Shown: one piece after another, positions 41,580 to 49,641 of the stretch
Layout of the letters: each line of letters starts with the position of its first letter
Position numbering within the stretch: the stretch's first letter is position 1
Assembly: GCF_002013375.1 (NCBI RefSeq)
Contig: NZ_MAEW01000026.1
Coordinates: 1-58,181, forward strand
From: Mycobacterium sp. D16Q13
Lineage (GTDB): Bacteria; Actinomycetota; Actinomycetes; Mycobacteriales; Mycobacteriaceae
Direction: 5' to 3'
DNA: 58,181 bases
Translations under genes and position numbers: made by a program
The notes under the pieces: model-generated
What the model was told of the DNA's origin: nothing
Seen by the model: only the letters and a program-made list of their open reading frames with translations
Database searches by the model: none

Positions 41580-43322
41580 ATGAAGATCGCCTACATTCCC
41601 GAAGACGCCCCATTCAACGAGGACCAGCGCGCCTGGCTCTCGGGCTTCCTGGCGGGGCTGCATTCCCGCCTTGCCATGAACCTGGCGGCTCCGCCTCCGG
41701 CTGCCACCGCAGACCTGGCAGCTCCGCGGCCGCCGCTGCGGGTTCTCTACGGCACGCAGACCGGCAACGCCGAAGGCGTGGCCGGTGACATCGCCGCGGC
41801 CGCCAAGGCGCAAGGATTCGACGCCACGGTCAGCGGACTCGACGAGATAGCACTCGACGAATTCGCCGGGCTGAAATACGTCCTCATCGTCACGTCCACC
41901 TATGGCGAGGGCGAGATGCCCGACAATGCCGAATTGTTCTGGGAAGCACTGTCTTCGGCACTGGCGCCGCGGCTCGAAGGGGTGTCCTACGGAGTGCTCG
42001 CGCTCGGCGACACCAGTTATGACGGCTTCTGCCAGGCGGGCAAGCTCATCGACACCCGGCTCGAACAACTCGGCGCGAGCCGGGTGGTGGGGCGCACCGA
42101 CTGCGATATCGACTACGAGGCGCAGGCCGCGGAATGGGTGCTGGGGGCGGTAGGGAGCCTGGCGACCCTGGCCGGGGCCAGCGGCGGTCCCGGCACTCCC
42201 CCGCCGAGTATCGCGGCACGATCCGGGTGGACCCGGAAGAACCCATTCTCCGCGGAGGTACGGGTCAACAGGCTGCTCTCACGGGCCGGTTCAGACAAGG
42301 AAATTAGGCATTTCGAGTTCGCGCTCGCAGACAGCGGAATCGTGTACGAGGCCGGCGATGCCCTTGCGGTCATCCCGGAGAACGACCCGGCACTTGTGGA
42401 GGCGATCGCCGATCACTTCCGTGTCTCTGTCGGCACGCTTGTCGACGGCGAGCCGTTGGGCGAGCTGCTGGGCGCACGCTACGAGATCAGTACGCCGTCA
42501 CGGGATCTGTTGAGCGAGGTGGAGAGCCGCGCGGAGAGCGAGGAGTTCTCACACGCCTTGCGCGGCGGGGTCAAGGAGGTGCTGGACGCCTGGCTGTACG
42601 GCAAGGACATCCTGGACATCCTGCGTATCGGCGGGGATGCGCTCAGCCTTGAAGAGTTCGTCGGACTCCTCAAACCGCTTCCGCACCGCGCCTACTCGAT
42701 CTCGTCCAGCGCGCTGGCCCATCCCGACCGCATCCATTTGACGGTGGCCAGCGTCCGCTACCAGAGCTTGGGCCGCGAGCGCGGCGGCGTATGTTCCACC
42801 TTCCTGGCTGACCGCAGCAGCAGTGCCCGAATCTTCCTGCAGCCCAACAAGTCATTCCGGGTGCCCACCGACGATGACGCTCCGATGATCATGGTGGGCC
42901 CCGGCACCGGCGTAGCACCATTCCGGGCGTTCCTGCAGGAACGGGAGCAACGTGGTGCCAGTGGCCGTAACTGGCTGTTCTTCGGTGACCAGCACCGGGA
43001 GCATGACTACATCTACGAGAACGAGCTGGACGGCTGGCATGCCTCCGGACTCCTCAGCCGCCTGGACCTGGCGTTCTCTCGCGACCAAGCGCAGAAGGTC
43101 TATGTACAGACGCGGATGCGCGAGCACGGCCGGGATCTGTTCACATGGCTCCAGGACGGTGGGCACTTCTATGTGTGTGGCGATGCCACGCGCATGGCCA
43201 AGGATGTGGACAAGGCATTGCACGAGATCGTCGGTGAGCACGGCGCATTGAGCCCCGACGAAGCCTCTGAGTACGTCAACACCCTCAAGCGGGAAAAGCG
43301 GTACGTCCGCGATGTGTACTGA
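41580..43322 (+). CDS. Diflavin (CysJ-like) NADPH reductase, GltB-linked copy
   Basis: A 580-residue reductase. Residues 1-40 are a helical extension (IPEDAPFNEDQRAWLSGFLA) typical of sulfite reductase alpha-type proteins. An FMN flavodoxin domain is at about 56-195 (YGTQTGNAEGVAGD, STYGEGEMPDNAELFWEAL, LALGDTSYDGFC). The FAD/NADPH half has HRAYSISSSALAHPD, GGVCSTFLADR, MVGPGTGVAPFRAFLQER and a terminal VRDVY. The ATG follows the gltB stop by seven bases, so the two are one operon. It may replace GltD as the electron donor. No sulfite reductase hemoprotein is nearby. Confidence 0.88.
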   Translation: MKIAYIPEDAPFNEDQRAWLSGFLAGLHSRLAMNLAAPPPAATADLAAPRPPLRVLYGTQTGNAEGVAGDIAAAAKAQGFDATVSGLDEIALDEFAGLKYVLIVTSTYGEGEMPDNAELFWEALSSALAPRLEGVSYGVLALGDTSYDGFCQAGKLIDTRLEQLGASRVVGRTDCDIDYEAQAAEWVLGAVGSLATLAGASGGPGTPPPSIAARSGWTRKNPFSAEVRVNRLLSRAGSDKEIRHFEFALADSGIVYEAGDALAVIPENDPALVEAIADHFRVSVGTLVDGEPLGELLGARYEISTPSRDLLSEVESRAESEEFSHALRGGVKEVLDAWLYGKDILDILRIGGDALSLEEFVGLLKPLPHRAYSISSSALAHPDRIHLTVASVRYQSLGRERGGVCSTFLADRSSSARIFLQPNKSFRVPTDDDAPMIMVGPGTGVAPFRAFLQEREQRGASGRNWLFFGDQHREHDYIYENELDGWHASGLLSRLDLAFSRDQAQKVYVQTRMREHGRDLFTWLQDGGHFYVCGDATRMAKDVDKALHEIVGEHGALSPDEASEYVNTLKREKRYVRDVY

Positions 43323-44148
43323 CGGCCGGCGTTGCGAACACTGCCCCGCCCGACGGATCGTGGCGGGGCCCAGGGCCATCGCCGAAGCACTACCCGCGCT
43401 CGGCACGGTCGTCGCGGTCACCGCGAACGACGCCGCCCTGCTGAGCCACACCGGCGAGTACCTCGAACCCTCATTTCCGGGCGATGCGCTCAGCTGCGAT
43501 GACGAATATGTTGCGCTGCGGCTGAATCCGGCCCTCGTGCGCGAGGCGTTCCTCGCTCCACGGGGGCTGACGATAGTCGGTGACACGGGCACCCACCGTG
43601 CCTATCTCACGCCGCTCTCGGACCGCCTGACGGTCAGCGCGCTCGAACTGGCGCCAGCGCCCGATCCGGAGGCGTTCCCCGTCACGGACTGGTCGGACGT
43701 CAGCTGGCGAGACACCGACCAGCTCACCCATCTCGACGCCCTCACCCCTGGGCGTTACCGGGTGCTCCCCTTTACCGGTGCCCGCACGATCGATTCCGCG
43801 GTTGTGCCTCATCTCCTGGCCCACCTCGTCGATGTGGACATGCCGTTTACCGTCGCGGTCCCCGGCGGTGGCTGTGTCCAGTTGCACCGCGGCCACGCCG
43901 CGATGGTCGAACAGGCAGGCGCGCATATCGCCGTCATCTTCGGTGCCTCGCGGTACGCCATGGACCCGGTGTTCGTCGCCGAGAGCTGGGTAACGCATGC
44001 GTACGGCACCCAGGGGCTGACCTCCTCGGTGGAGCTGTACGACCACAGCCACCGTTGTGTCACCGCTATTACACAGACCGGGCCGATCACGGCCCGACTG
44101 CACCAGGCATGGGAGCACATGGTTGCCTCGCTGCCGGCCGGTGTTTGA
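43312..44148 (+). CDS. Possible HemS/ChuX-like heme-utilisation protein
   Basis: A 278-residue protein with a CEHCPARR cysteine motif near the N-terminus. Its segments resemble the HemS/ChuX fold: YVALRLNPALVREAFLAP, and in the second half VFVAESWVTHAYGTQGLTSS with VELYDHSHRCVTAITQTG, like the E-A-W-V...V-x-L-D-A pattern of those proteins. The match is distant. Its ATG overlaps the end of the reductase gene by 11 bases, so it is the third gene of the gltB operon. A role in heme or iron supply for the complex is speculation. Confidence 0.5.
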   Translation: MCTDGRRCEHCPARRIVAGPRAIAEALPALGTVVAVTANDAALLSHTGEYLEPSFPGDALSCDDEYVALRLNPALVREAFLAPRGLTIVGDTGTHRAYLTPLSDRLTVSALELAPAPDPEAFPVTDWSDVSWRDTDQLTHLDALTPGRYRVLPFTGARTIDSAVVPHLLAHLVDVDMPFTVAVPGGGCVQLHRGHAAMVEQAGAHIAVIFGASRYAMDPVFVAESWVTHAYGTQGLTSSVELYDHSHRCVTAITQTGPITARLHQAWEHMVASLPAGV

Positions 44149-44314
44149 CCGACGCAGGGCGGATGTTTCGGCGCTTTGCTCACAGCGGCCGGTCGCTGGC
44201 GTGTGAACAGATTGAGATGTCCCGGTGAATTGGGGGCAGCGTCCGGGAAATTGTGCGGCCCTAGCGTGTCCGCATGAGAGCGACACCAGGAGTGTGCAAC
44301 ATGGGCCGTGAACC

Positions 44315-44605
44315 GTGAGCAGCCTGGCCAAGATCGGCGATCCGATTCTGCCCGGTCGGAACGCGGACCTGCGACAGGCGCAGTACTACCAGGATGTCAT
44401 CGGAGAGCTGCGTTCGGTGGCACGGCGGGAATTGGACGACCATCTCGCCTCTCTGGAGCGAAGAAGACAGAGCGGCAAGCCATCCAGCCTCTCGCGCCTG
44501 CACCGGCTCGTCGGCGCCAAGCGTGCGGAACTGGCCGCCCTCGACCAGCTGCTCGTGGCGCTCAGCGATCGATTCGGTGACCACTCGACCCTCTCAGCCG
44601 GGTAG
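44315..44605 (+). CDS. Small helical hypothetical protein
   Basis: A 96-residue, charged, probably all-helical protein (AQYYQDVIGELRSVARRELD, then GAKRAELAALDQLLVALSDR). No family was recognised. The GTG start has no strong ribosome binding site. The end overlaps the convergent monooxygenase gene by 12 bases. Bases 44149-44314 upstream hold no gene. Confidence 0.6.
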   Translation: MSSLAKIGDPILPGRNADLRQAQYYQDVIGELRSVARRELDDHLASLERRRQSGKPSSLSRLHRLVGAKRAELAALDQLLVALSDRFGDHSTLSAG

Positions 44606-45964
44606 TCCCGCCCGTCGGTACGAAGTGCCTGGGTGGCCGTCGGCCAGGTGTGGGCCGTGACCGCCGAGATGCTCACGCAGCGTGTGCCTTTCGCGATGAT
44701 GCGGCACCCGCCCGCGGCGGCGCAGCTCGGGCACGACGAAACGGGCGAAATCGACGAAGGTCCCGGGTGTGGTCACGTACGCGACGTTGAACCCGTCGAC
44801 GTCCGCCTCGTCGACCCAGCGTTCCAGTTCGTCGGCGATACCGGAGGCCGAGCCGACGAGAACCGGTCCGCGCCCGCCTATCCCGATTTCCTGCGCCAGT
44901 TCCCGCGTTGTCCAGGTTCGGCTCGGGTCCTTGGTGAACGAGGCCAATGCCGAACGGTTGGCATCGGTCTCGACATGACGCAGTGGCTCGTCGGGGTCCA
45001 GTTCGGCGAGGTCGACGCCGGTCCAGCCGCCGAACAGTGCCAATGCGCCAGCGGTGCTGACGAATTGGCGGTACTGGCGCAATTTGGCGACTGCCAGGTC
45101 GTGGGTCTCGGCGACGATCGGCGTCACCATCGTGAATACCTTGATGGACCGGGGGTCGCGGCCCAGCCGGGCGGCTTCGTCGCGAAGTGCCCGCACCGGC
45201 CCCCGCACCATCTCGGGCGTCGGGCCCGACACGAACACCGCTTCAGCGTGCGCGGCCGCGAATCGGACTCCGCGCGGTGAGGTACCGGCCTGGAACAGCA
45301 CCGGCGTGCGCTGTGCGGACGGTTCGCACAGGAATGGTCCGGGAACGGTGAAGTACCGGCCGCGGTGCTCGATGTCGTGGACCTTGGCGGGGTCGGTGAA
45401 GATACCGCGTGCGCGGTCACGCACCACCGCGCCGGCCTCCCAGGAGCCCTCCCAGAGCTTGTAACAGACCTGCAGGTACTCGTCGGCGATGTCGTAGCGC
45501 TGATCGTGCGGTATCTGCGCGTCCAGCCCCAAATTCCTTGCCGCACTGTCGAGATAAGAAGTCACGATGTTCCAGGCGACCCGCCCCTCGGTGAGGTGAT
45601 CGAGCGTTGAGAGACGACGGGCCAATGCATACGGCTGTTCGTATGTGAGTGACAGCGTGATGCCGAACCCGAGTGTTTCGGTGACTGCCGCCATCGCCGA
45701 GACGGCCAACGTCGGATCATTGACCGGGAACTGCGCGGCATCGGCCACGGCGGCATCCCGTGAACCGCCGAAGACGTCGTAGGCGCCCAGCACATCGGCG
45801 AGGAACAGCAGATCGAAACCCCCGGCCTCAAGGGACCGGGCGAGCCCCGTCCAATAGCTCAGCGTGCGGTAGCGGTGTCCCTGGTCCTCGGGATGGCGCC
45901 ACAGGCCGGGTGACTGGTGACCGACACATGCCATGTCGAAGGCGTTGAGATAGATCCGGCTCAT
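44594..45964 (-). CDS. NtaA/SnaA/DszA-type FMN-dependent monooxygenase
   Basis: A 456-residue luciferase-like monooxygenase of the NtaA/SnaA/DszA/ScmK group. Visible features are AFDMACVGHQSPGLWRHPED, LFLADVLGAYDVFGG, the TLDHLTEGRVAWNIVTSYLD segment and the LFQAGTSPRGVRFAA motif. These are two-component enzymes that use FMNH2 from a separate flavin reductase to oxidise sulfur or nitrogen compounds. It starts within the stop of an MFS gene (ATGA at 45961-45964), so uptake and breakdown of the same compound is likely. The compound is unknown. The flavin reductase-like gene at 20235 is far away. Confidence 0.88.
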   Translation of the reverse strand: MSRIYLNAFDMACVGHQSPGLWRHPEDQGHRYRTLSYWTGLARSLEAGGFDLLFLADVLGAYDVFGGSRDAAVADAAQFPVNDPTLAVSAMAAVTETLGFGITLSLTYEQPYALARRLSTLDHLTEGRVAWNIVTSYLDSAARNLGLDAQIPHDQRYDIADEYLQVCYKLWEGSWEAGAVVRDRARGIFTDPAKVHDIEHRGRYFTVPGPFLCEPSAQRTPVLFQAGTSPRGVRFAAAHAEAVFVSGPTPEMVRGPVRALRDEAARLGRDPRSIKVFTMVTPIVAETHDLAVAKLRQYRQFVSTAGALALFGGWTGVDLAELDPDEPLRHVETDANRSALASFTKDPSRTWTTRELAQEIGIGGRGPVLVGSASGIADELERWVDEADVDGFNVAYVTTPGTFVDFARFVVPELRRRGRVPHHRERHTLREHLGGHGPHLADGHPGTSYRRAGLPG

Positions 45965-47286
45965 AGCGAATCTCCGATCCGATCGCGGTAGGTCTCGCGC
46001 GCGGCGCGTGCCGAGGCGAAGGTGAGTGCCGCCAGCACCAGGTAGTAGATGACGATGAGCCAGGGGCTGCCGTGATTGGCGGCCAGGAGTGCCGCGGCGA
46101 TCAACGGGGCAAACCCGCCAGACAGCACGGCACCGATCTGGTAGCCGAGGGATGCCCCGCTGTAGCGGACGCGGGTGTCGAAAAGCTCGGCGAACCACGC
46201 CGCCTGCGGCCCATACATGGCGTCGTGAACGATGTTGATGCCGAACACAATGGAGAGCACGACGAGGACTTTCGACCCGCTCGCGGCGGCCAGGAAGAAC
46301 AGCGTCAGGGCCACCGGCCCGGCGGCGGCGCCGAACAGATAGAGCGCGCGGCGGCCCACCTTGTCCGAGAGCGCCGCCCACGCAGGGGTGCTCAGGATGC
46401 CGATCGCCGAAGAGATCAGGACGGCGGTCAACCCAACCTGACTGTCCTTCCCGAACAGGTCCTGCAGGTACGTCAGCGAGTAGGTCGTCAACAGCACGAA
46501 CAACGCGATCTGGGATAGTCGTAAGCCGGTGGTGAGCAGCACATTACGGGGCTGTGTGCGCATCACCTCCACCACCGGCAGGCGCGCGACCTCGCCGCGC
46601 TCGCGCACCTGCCGGAAGACCGCCGATTCGCTCAGCCGCAGCCTGATCGCCAGTCCGATGACGACCAGGACAACACTGCTGAGGAATGGGATCCGCCAGC
46701 CATACGCGAGAAACGCCTCCGGCCCGGTGAGCAGGCGGGTCAGACCGAATACCCCGGTGGCCAAGAGCATTCCCGCGGGCGAGCCCAGCTGGGTGAAGCT
46801 ACCGAACAGGCCCCGGCGACCGGCAGGGGCGTGTTCAACCGATAGCAGGGCGGCCCCGCCCCATTCCGCTCCCGCAGCAAGGCCCTGCAGTACCCGTAGC
46901 ACTGCCAGCGCCGCCGGTGCGAGAACACCCACCTCGGCATAGGTCGGCAGGGCGCCGATGATCGCGGTGGCGATGCCCATGAGTAGCAGAGCGCCGACGA
47001 GAACAGCCTTACGCCCCAAGCGGTCTCCCACATGCCCGGCGATCACCGCTCCGATTGGTCGCGCACCGAAACCTGCCGCGTAGGTGGCGAATGAGGCAAG
47101 CGTGCCCGCGGTCGGTGAGACGGTCGGGAAGAACAACGGCTTGAGGACAAGCGCTGCAGCCGTCGCATAGAGGTAGAAGTCGTACCACTCGATCGTGGTG
47201 CCGACCATGCAACTCAGCGCCACGGTGCGGGCACCGGGACTGCCCGTGCTCGCGTCGGCGGCAGGCGCCGCGCTGGTGGTGGTCAC
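45961..47286 (-). CDS. MFS transporter, MHS (metabolite:proton symporter) family
   Basis: A 441-residue transporter with 12 helices and MHS-family signatures: VGTTIEWYDFYLYATAAALV, FATYAAGFGARPIGAVIAGH and GDRLGRKA. The MHS group imports organic acids and osmolytes by proton symport. It is co-transcribed with the monooxygenase gene, whose ATG overlaps its stop, which suggests it imports that enzyme's substrate. No terminal regulator gene is nearby. Confidence 0.88.
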   Translation of the reverse strand: MTTTSAAPAADASTGSPGARTVALSCMVGTTIEWYDFYLYATAAALVLKPLFFPTVSPTAGTLASFATYAAGFGARPIGAVIAGHVGDRLGRKAVLVGALLLMGIATAIIGALPTYAEVGVLAPAALAVLRVLQGLAAGAEWGGAALLSVEHAPAGRRGLFGSFTQLGSPAGMLLATGVFGLTRLLTGPEAFLAYGWRIPFLSSVVLVVIGLAIRLRLSESAVFRQVRERGEVARLPVVEVMRTQPRNVLLTTGLRLSQIALFVLLTTYSLTYLQDLFGKDSQVGLTAVLISSAIGILSTPAWAALSDKVGRRALYLFGAAAGPVALTLFFLAAASGSKVLVVLSIVFGINIVHDAMYGPQAAWFAELFDTRVRYSGASLGYQIGAVLSGGFAPLIAAALLAANHGSPWLIVIYYLVLAALTFASARAARETYRDRIGDSL

Positions 47287-47355
47287 GTGACGCCATGGTG
47301 TACTGCCCGGCGGCTGGTGGGAACCTTTGCGCTCGGCGGGATTTCAGCGGCAGGG

Positions 47356-47838
47356 CTAGAAGCCGCCAGCCCGCATATCGGGCTGTGAATCCTCCAGTGG
47401 GGTAAGGATTGTCGCGAGCCACGTCACGGTCAGAGTCGCCGAGGAAAGTGCGGTGAGCAGCGTCCATACCAACGGATCGGACCCGTCGGCGGTCTGATGC
47501 CACCACAGTGCGGCGAGACTGGTCACCGTGCCAAGCGCCGCGGTGTACGCCGCCGCGCAGCACCACCGGAAGTGTCTCCGCCGCAGAGCGATGAGCGAGA
47601 CAACGCATGCCGCCAGGAACATGATCGATGTCCCCGGCACGACCGCGTCGACATGCAGCGACGGGCTGACGTGGGCACCGAGGTTTGACCAGCGGCTCGT
47701 CGCGGCCAGTCCCAGGACGATGGCCGCCACTAGCGCGGTCCAGCGGCGTGGCCTGCTCATCCAGACGTCCTCAAGCACGCCGCGCTCGATCGCGCGAAGC
47801 GTGTCCTCAAGCCCAACGTCCTGGCGCTGCGTCTTCAC
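47356..47838 (-). CDS. Four-helix membrane protein
   Basis: A 160-residue protein with four hydrophobic segments (about 34-48, 66-86, 92-112 and 122-145) after a charged 30-residue N-terminus. No family was recognised. The GTG start has GGGAGG seven bases upstream. It is divergent from the MDMPI-fold gene. Confidence 0.65.
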   Translation of the reverse strand: MKTQRQDVGLEDTLRAIERGVLEDVWMSRPRRWTALVAAIVLGLAATSRWSNLGAHVSPSLHVDAVVPGTSIMFLAACVVSLIALRRRHFRWCCAAAYTAALGTVTSLAALWWHQTADGSDPLVWTLLTALSSATLTVTWLATILTPLEDSQPDMRAGGF

Positions 47839-47937
47839 TCAATGCCTCCCAATTTCGAACATCTCTGAGAGTAGAGGTCGGATGCGGGGCCCCGGCAGTT
47901 CCGTGCCACTTGTCGCCCGTCCTGCTAGGTTCCGGCC

Positions 47938-48594
47938 GTGGACCTCTTCACCCACAGCTGGGCTGCCCTGCGTGCCGCGGTCGCAGGTCTGCAAGACCAG
48001 GCGTTTGCGCAGCCCTCCGGCTGCACCGGGTGGCTCGTCCGCGATCTGGTGTGTCACCTGATCATCGACGCCCAGGATGTGCTGATCACGCTCGCGACCC
48101 CCAGTGGCGCGTCACCAACCCACAACGCCCTGACCTACTGGGACGTGCTGGACGCACCGCCGAGCGGTCAAGATCCGCTGGACGCGCTGATTGTGCGGCT
48201 TGCCGCCGCCTACCGGGAGCCCGGTCTGCTCACCTTCCATCTCGACGATCTCGGCGCGGCCGCAGGGCGTGCGGCGTCGCTCGCCGACCCGGACCAGCCG
48301 CTGGCCACGAAGGGACAGATTCTCACCGCGGGTGATTACCTCGACGCCTACGTCCTGGAGTGGACGCTGCATCATCTCGACCTTGTCGCACATCTGACCG
48401 ATGTGGCCGGTCCTCCCGCTGCGGGACTCTCGCGGGCTCGTCAGATGGTGGAGCAGATAGCCGAGCAGGAGTTTCCGTTCGCGCTATCGGATACCGACGC
48501 TCTGTTGATCGCGACGGGGCGGCGCTCCCCGACCCCAGCACAGGTCCGCCAGCTGGAGGCTGATGGGGGCAGGTTTCCGGTGTTCCTCGGGTGA
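47938..48594 (+). CDS. Mycothiol-dependent enzyme, DinB/MDMPI family
   Basis: A 218-residue protein of the maleylpyruvate-isomerase (MDMPI_N/DinB-like) family. The four-helix bundle carries metal-ligand histidines in VRDLVCHLIIDAQD (about 33-46) and VLEWTLHHLDLV (about 138-149). These enzymes use mycothiol as cofactor in actinobacteria. The substrate here is unknown. The start is a leaderless GTG: TAGGTT ends six bases before it and no Shine-Dalgarno sequence is present. Confidence 0.8.
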   Translation: MDLFTHSWAALRAAVAGLQDQAFAQPSGCTGWLVRDLVCHLIIDAQDVLITLATPSGASPTHNALTYWDVLDAPPSGQDPLDALIVRLAAAYREPGLLTFHLDDLGAAAGRAASLADPDQPLATKGQILTAGDYLDAYVLEWTLHHLDLVAHLTDVAGPPAAGLSRARQMVEQIAEQEFPFALSDTDALLIATGRRSPTPAQVRQLEADGGRFPVFLG

Positions 48595-48598
48595 GTCG

Positions 48599-48850
48599 TC
48601 AGCGCGACGCCGAGTTCGGGTCGTAGGCGATGGCAGGAGGGTTGGTACCCCAGGGCACTAAGGGGTTGGTCCCGTAAGGAAGCCATGGATTGGTGCCGCC
48701 TGCCGGGCAGAAGATCTGTCCATGGCAGGGAGTCTCGCCGCCGGCGAGGGGTGCCCGCCGGGCCGGTGTGGGCATCGGTAGCGCCACGGCGACGGCGATA
48801 GATACCAGCGCCTGCGCGGCGCGGCGCCCTCCGATGTGTCTGATCTGCAT
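48599..48850 (-). CDS. Small secreted protein with G-T-N-P repeats
   Basis: An 83-residue protein with a signal peptide (IGGRRAAQALVSIAVAVALP, cleavage near residue 30). The mature part has two cysteines (TPCHGQIFC) and three repeats of the form GTNP-x-[LV]-P-x: GGTNPWLPYGTNPLVPWGTN. The ATG at 48850 is preceded by AGAAGGG. It is related in repeat and design to the next gene and to the gene at 29040. Function unknown. The stop lies five bases from the end of the convergent MDMPI gene. Confidence 0.75.
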   Translation of the reverse strand: MQIRHIGGRRAAQALVSIAVAVALPMPTPARRAPLAGGETPCHGQIFCPAGGTNPWLPYGTNPLVPWGTNPPAIAYDPNSASR

Positions 48851-48875
48851 GATCGGGACCCTTCTATCGTTCTGG

Positions 48876-49109
48876 TCAGTGCTGTCCGTACGGGAAGTTC
48901 TGAATGCTGACTCCCCATGGGACGTCGGGGTTGGTGCCTTCCGGGACGCGGGGACTCGTACCGCCCGGCACGCAGTACCCGAATTCATCTGTGTCGCAGG
49001 GTGTTTGAAGTGGGTCGGGATTCAGGACGCGCGCGCCATCGGCAGGCAAGAGCACAGCCACGACCGCACATGCGGCGGCCAGCGATATGCCCAGATTGGT
49101 GGCGAGCAT
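48876..49109 (-). CDS. Small secreted protein with G-T-N-P repeats, second copy
   Basis: A 77-residue protein with a signal peptide (LGISLAAACAVVAVLLPADG), a Cys pair (TPCDTDEFGYC) and GGTSPRVPEGTNPDVPWG near the C-terminus. It is a neighbour and probable paralogue of the previous gene, with the same strand and layout. GAAGGGAAG precedes the ATG. The mature protein is short, acidic and rich in Pro and Gly. Function unknown. Confidence 0.75.
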   Translation of the reverse strand: MLATNLGISLAAACAVVAVLLPADGARVLNPDPLQTPCDTDEFGYCVPGGTSPRVPEGTNPDVPWGVSIQNFPYGQH

Positions 49110-49153
49110 CGATTGCTTCCCTTCTGTCGCGCGCTGGGTATGCACTGCTTCGT

Positions 49154-49510
49154 CTAGGCGCAGTTGAGGGTGACGTAGGCCATCTTGAAGTCCGGGGGTT
49201 CTTGTCCGCGAGCCGGCGCCGGCCTGATATCGCTCGTGTGCAGGTGGTGCACCGGAGACTGGGTCAGGATGGATCGCACCGTGCAGTCCTCGATGTCTCG
49301 GCCACCGACCTTGGTGACAATCACGCGGTACCCCTCAGAGGTGAGCATGTCGATGACGCCTTGGGCACCGCCCACCGCGGCCGGGCCCGCTACGGCAACC
49401 ACTGATCCGAAAAGGGCGTCGGCCGCGATCACCGCTGCCGCGGCGAATCCCGTCGCGGACACCGCCAGGACGGGCATTCTGCTGCGTTGACCTGCGCATT
49501 GGGTGATCAT
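49154..49510 (-). CDS. Small exported protein with a PASTA-like segment
   Basis: A 118-residue protein. A hydrophobic signal or anchor is at about 11-40. Then comes VIDMLTSEGYRVIVTKVGGR, the pattern seen in short mycobacterial exported proteins of unknown role. Cys residues at DCTVR and LNCA could pair. GAGGAG lies nine bases before the ATG. It is the first of three small secreted-protein genes on this strand, which may be transcribed together. Confidence 0.65.
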   Translation of the reverse strand: MITQCAGQRSRMPVLAVSATGFAAAAVIAADALFGSVVAVAGPAAVGGAQGVIDMLTSEGYRVIVTKVGGRDIEDCTVRSILTQSPVHHLHTSDIRPAPARGQEPPDFKMAYVTLNCA

Positions 49511-49543
49511 TGGTGTGACTCCTCTCGTTACGAGGTCCACCAT

Positions 49544-49579
49544 ATGACACTATGTGTTATCAAGTAAACATCGTGTCAT
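49544..49579. repeat. Inverted repeat in the promoter region before the monooxygenase
   Basis: ATGACAC (49544-49550) and GTGTCAT (49573-49579) are perfect 7-bp arms with 22 AT-rich bases between. It lies between the divergent secreted-protein and flavin monooxygenase genes and could be a regulator site. Confidence 0.4.
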
Positions 49580-49641
49580 GTGGCGTGGAGCACATCTAGA
49601 CGGACGAACTATTTATCGGCGCTCGCGGCTAGCATTGGGAC

